64,000 nt of DNA, taken from contig JBAOKB010000024.1 of NCBI GenBank assembly GCA_037044905.1, positions 868,001-932,000 of the forward strand, read 5' to 3'. The notes beneath the pieces are model-generated. The model did no database searches, was not told the origin of the DNA, and saw nothing but the letters and a program-made list of their open reading frames with translations. Position 1 is the stretch's first letter; each line of letters opens with the position of its first letter. Source of the DNA: Hortaea werneckii. Its lineage: Eukaryota; Ascomycota; Dothideomycetes; Mycosphaerellales; Teratosphaeriaceae. Position numbers and translations under genes: made by a program. This document shows, piece after piece, positions 61,704 to 64,000 of the stretch.

Positions 61704-62605
61704 ATTCGTTCTTGTGCTGTTTCTCTCTTTCTTCTTTTGCAAATTTCTATGGAATTCAAAAACCCGCTCAAAGAAAAACTTCCGGAGTTGAGAAAAACAA
61801 TCTGCGCCCGAATTTCAAGATTCACGCCAGAACGCAGAAAAAGCTCCAACGTCTAAGAGAGCGTTTATAGAGAAAGTAGTATTGAAGAAGAAAATCTGCA
61901 GCAGACGGACGCTTATTACAGCCCGGAGACGTTTAAAGGAGACGACAATGGGCCCAAAAATCCTACGTAGGGCAGAAAATCGTACGAGATGAAGTCGGAT
62001 TTGACCAATGAGGATTGCAAGGGGAGCGGGAATTGCCCGCCCGTTCGCATGGATCAGCAATCAAACCACCACCGCACAAACCCCAAGTGGTGTGAGGTGG
62101 TTCGCTTGCGTCCAACGGTGTGTGTTCCCGACATTGAGTCAATGAAACGCTTGGAATATAGAACGTCGGTTCGCAATGATGAAAATCTCAGCAAGGCGGA
62201 TGGGCCGCTTTACACCTTCGATCGAATTTGGGGAGGAGAGCGTAGAGTGAAGATTCAATGGCAAAACTTTGGAATCCCGTGATAGTATTATAGTCGTATC
62301 TAGGTTGTTGTTACACTACCAACCGCAGACCTCCCGCCGGCTTTCCACGATCATGGAAAAGCTCTGGAAGCAAAAGTCCGAGCGGCTTTTGGAGGGCGGG
62401 GGAAGAACGTCTCAGAAAAAACACCACACTCGCTCGCTTTTTTACCCTTAAAAAGAAATCCAGCACCAGCACCAAAATCGCTAAAACGCACTCGCAATCA
62501 TAGTAAACCACCAAACCCCACAAGTTGAAAACATTCCATCACTCCCTCCTCCTCCTCTCTCCACATCTCAACCCCATCCCCATCCCCCATCCCCTCAATC
62601 CTCCC
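61704..62605 (-). other. 0.9 kb promoter region of ERG2
   Basis: No gene seen. It lies between the ERG2 start and the stop of the next minus-strand gene. A CCAAT box occurs near 62005. The stretch 62.53-62.66 kb is almost pure C/T and A on the plus strand and runs into the end of the neighbouring gene. Confidence 0.4.
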
Positions 62606-63979
62606 TCACCCCGTAACCCGCCTAACCCACAACCCACCCCCCTCCCCACCCTCAGCCGCCTCCTCCCTCCTCCTAGCCCTGGAAATCGCAATTCCCACCT
62701 CCCGCTCCTCCAACCCAACCTCCTCCAGCCGCGCCCTGAACTCGGCCAGTTTCCGCTTCGCGTCGCGCACCGTCGCGAAGGAGACTTCCATCGGACTCGC
62801 GCGCTCCACCTTCTCCAGGTCCTGGATCGTTTTGTGCACGTTCCGGCGTTGGTGCAGGAGGTCGTGTTCCCTGGCGATGAGGTGCTCGAGGTGGGTGCCG
62901 TGGGGGGGAGGGGCGGCGAGGTCGGGTGGTAAGGGCAGGGCTTTGTTCGGGGTGTTGGGGTTCGAGGGGTCTTGGTGGTGGGGGGCTGGGGTGCGGGTTT
63001 TGCTGTGGGTGGGGTTCGAGCGGGGTGGTGTCGAGGCGCTTCTAGTTGTTGTTGTTGTGCCCTCGACTTTGAGCCGGGGAGAGTTACGCCGGGGAGAGTC
63101 TTCGTGGTCCAGGCGTTGAATGGGTCGGTGGCGGGAGAGGATGCTGTGGACGGGTGGCCCGCGCTCGGTTTGGTAGGTTTCTTGTGTGGGGTTTGTGGAG
63201 GGATGTCCAGTTGGCTGTTGGGGTACTGAAGCCGGCTTCTCTTTTTGTGTTCTGAACGCTGGATGTATAGCCTGTGGCGGAGCCTGCTGAGATGGCTGGT
63301 GTGATGGCTGCGGCTGCGTGGCGACTGTGCTCCAGCTGAACCTACTCTGAGGATCTTCAGCCTGTAACAGGTGAGGACTGCTTCCAGCTGAGGTATCAGT
63401 TGCCGCATTGTTATGGCTTGCGTAGTTCCTATGCACATCCTCCTCAAAGGTGTCTGTCCATTCGCTCTTAGGGGATTGGCTGTGGTCTAGCTGTGGTGAC
63501 GGAGGCATGTTCTCCGATTGACTGACTGCTCGTGAACCAGGTGCGGGTTTACGCTTAAGCTGCTTCCCAATGTTAAGCGTGCCGAGGATGTTTCGCGGCT
63601 GTGTACGTAAGTTGGATGAGATTGCTGAAGGTGCCTGGTTTGAATGCGACGATGACACCGGCGAGACAACCCGTGGACTACACCGGCCGGCCTTCAGAGG
63701 GGGTGTAGGTTTTACTTCTTCCTCACTCTTCTGGATGTGAAGTTGACTGAGAGCTTTCAAGCCACTGAGGCTCGATCGCTTCGAGAGTTTTGGCGCATCT
63801 TTTCTTTCTGGCGACTTTCTCCTTGTCTTGAAGGCGGCATCCCATGGCGAGACATAGGTGTTCGGCTTCACCTGGCCGGGCTTGCCTGTCTCAGACATGC
63901 CTCCGCTGTGCTCATCGAATGCGAGGCTTTCACTCGAAGGCTTCTGGAGAATGTTGCGGACTTGTTTGAAGATGGGCAT
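62606..63979 (-). CDS. Disordered protein with C-terminal coiled coil, unknown function
   Basis: 457 residues, single frame from MPIFKQVRNILQKPSSESL. Residues 20-345 are low-complexity, rich in Ser, Pro, Gln and Lys, with short conserved-looking islands such as YVSPWDAAFKTRRKSPERK and RNILGTLNIGKQLKRKP. The last 100 residues are predicted helical: HLEHLIAREHDLLHQRRNVHK and DAKRKLAEFRARLEEVGLEERE, a likely coiled coil. Other ascomycete proteins have a similar layout, but I know of no defined function. An exon upstream of the window edge cannot be excluded, though the start looks natural. Confidence 0.65.
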   Translation of the reverse strand: MPIFKQVRNILQKPSSESLAFDEHSGGMSETGKPGQVKPNTYVSPWDAAFKTRRKSPERKDAPKLSKRSSLSGLKALSQLHIQKSEEEVKPTPPLKAGRCSPRVVSPVSSSHSNQAPSAISSNLRTQPRNILGTLNIGKQLKRKPAPGSRAVSQSENMPPSPQLDHSQSPKSEWTDTFEEDVHRNYASHNNAATDTSAGSSPHLLQAEDPQSRFSWSTVATQPQPSHQPSQQAPPQAIHPAFRTQKEKPASVPQQPTGHPSTNPTQETYQTERGPPVHSILSRHRPIQRLDHEDSPRRNSPRLKVEGTTTTTRSASTPPRSNPTHSKTRTPAPHHQDPSNPNTPNKALPLPPDLAAPPPHGTHLEHLIAREHDLLHQRRNVHKTIQDLEKVERASPMEVSFATVRDAKRKLAEFRARLEEVGLEEREVGIAISRARRREEAAEGGEGGGLWVRRVTG

Positions 63980-64000
63980 GCGTGCAGTCCGCGCCTGGGG

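Overview
The window is nuclear DNA of a filamentous ascomycete. Short GT-AG introns (51-78 bp, usually with a CTRAC-type branch site), gene spacing, an ergosterol gene and the protein families all fit Pezizomycotina; Dothideomycetes is my best guess but is inference. I saw no tRNA, rRNA, CRISPR array or intact transposon.

Left part (1 to about 22.0 kb): an intracellular hydroxamate siderophore locus. A very large SidC/NPS2-type NRPS (minus strand, cut by the left edge) faces away from a full-size ABCB transporter, which is followed by the L-ornithine N5-monooxygenase SidA. Perfect ATCTGATAA sites, the consensus for SreA-type iron-sensing GATA repressors, lie in the NRPS/ABC divergent promoter and upstream of sidA. 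All three genes carry many one-base frameshifts with otherwise well-preserved protein sequence. A mitochondrial 3-hydroxyacyl-CoA dehydrogenase gene is convergent with sidA.

Middle (23.8-31.4 kb): tof1 (Timeless/Swi1) and csm3 (Tipin/Swi3), the two subunits of the replication fork protection complex, are convergent neighbours. Both promoters carry clusters of MCB/SCB-like (ACGCG/CGCGAAA) elements, and so does the promoter of POL1 at 56.5 kb. THO complex subunit 1 diverges from csm3. A 3.2 kb stretch without a convincing gene then precedes a homeobox transcription factor gene (34.6-36.5 kb), and a 2.2 kb spacer rich in simple repeats precedes eIF4G (38.7-43.0 kb).

Right part (44-64 kb): an F-box-like protein, an aldo-keto reductase divergent from a CECR5-type HAD hydrolase with STRE/CRE-like sites between them, a broken F-box-like gene, DNA polymerase alpha POL1 divergent from ribosomal protein eL13, a conserved protein I do not recognise, ERG2 sterol C-8 isomerase, and a disordered coiled-coil protein.

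The most unusual whole-window feature is the distribution of reading-frame breaks: roughly forty in the first 28.6 kb and only one or two in the remaining 35 kb, with essential-type genes affected as well. This looks more like a low-quality consensus segment than gene decay, but the sequence alone cannot settle it.
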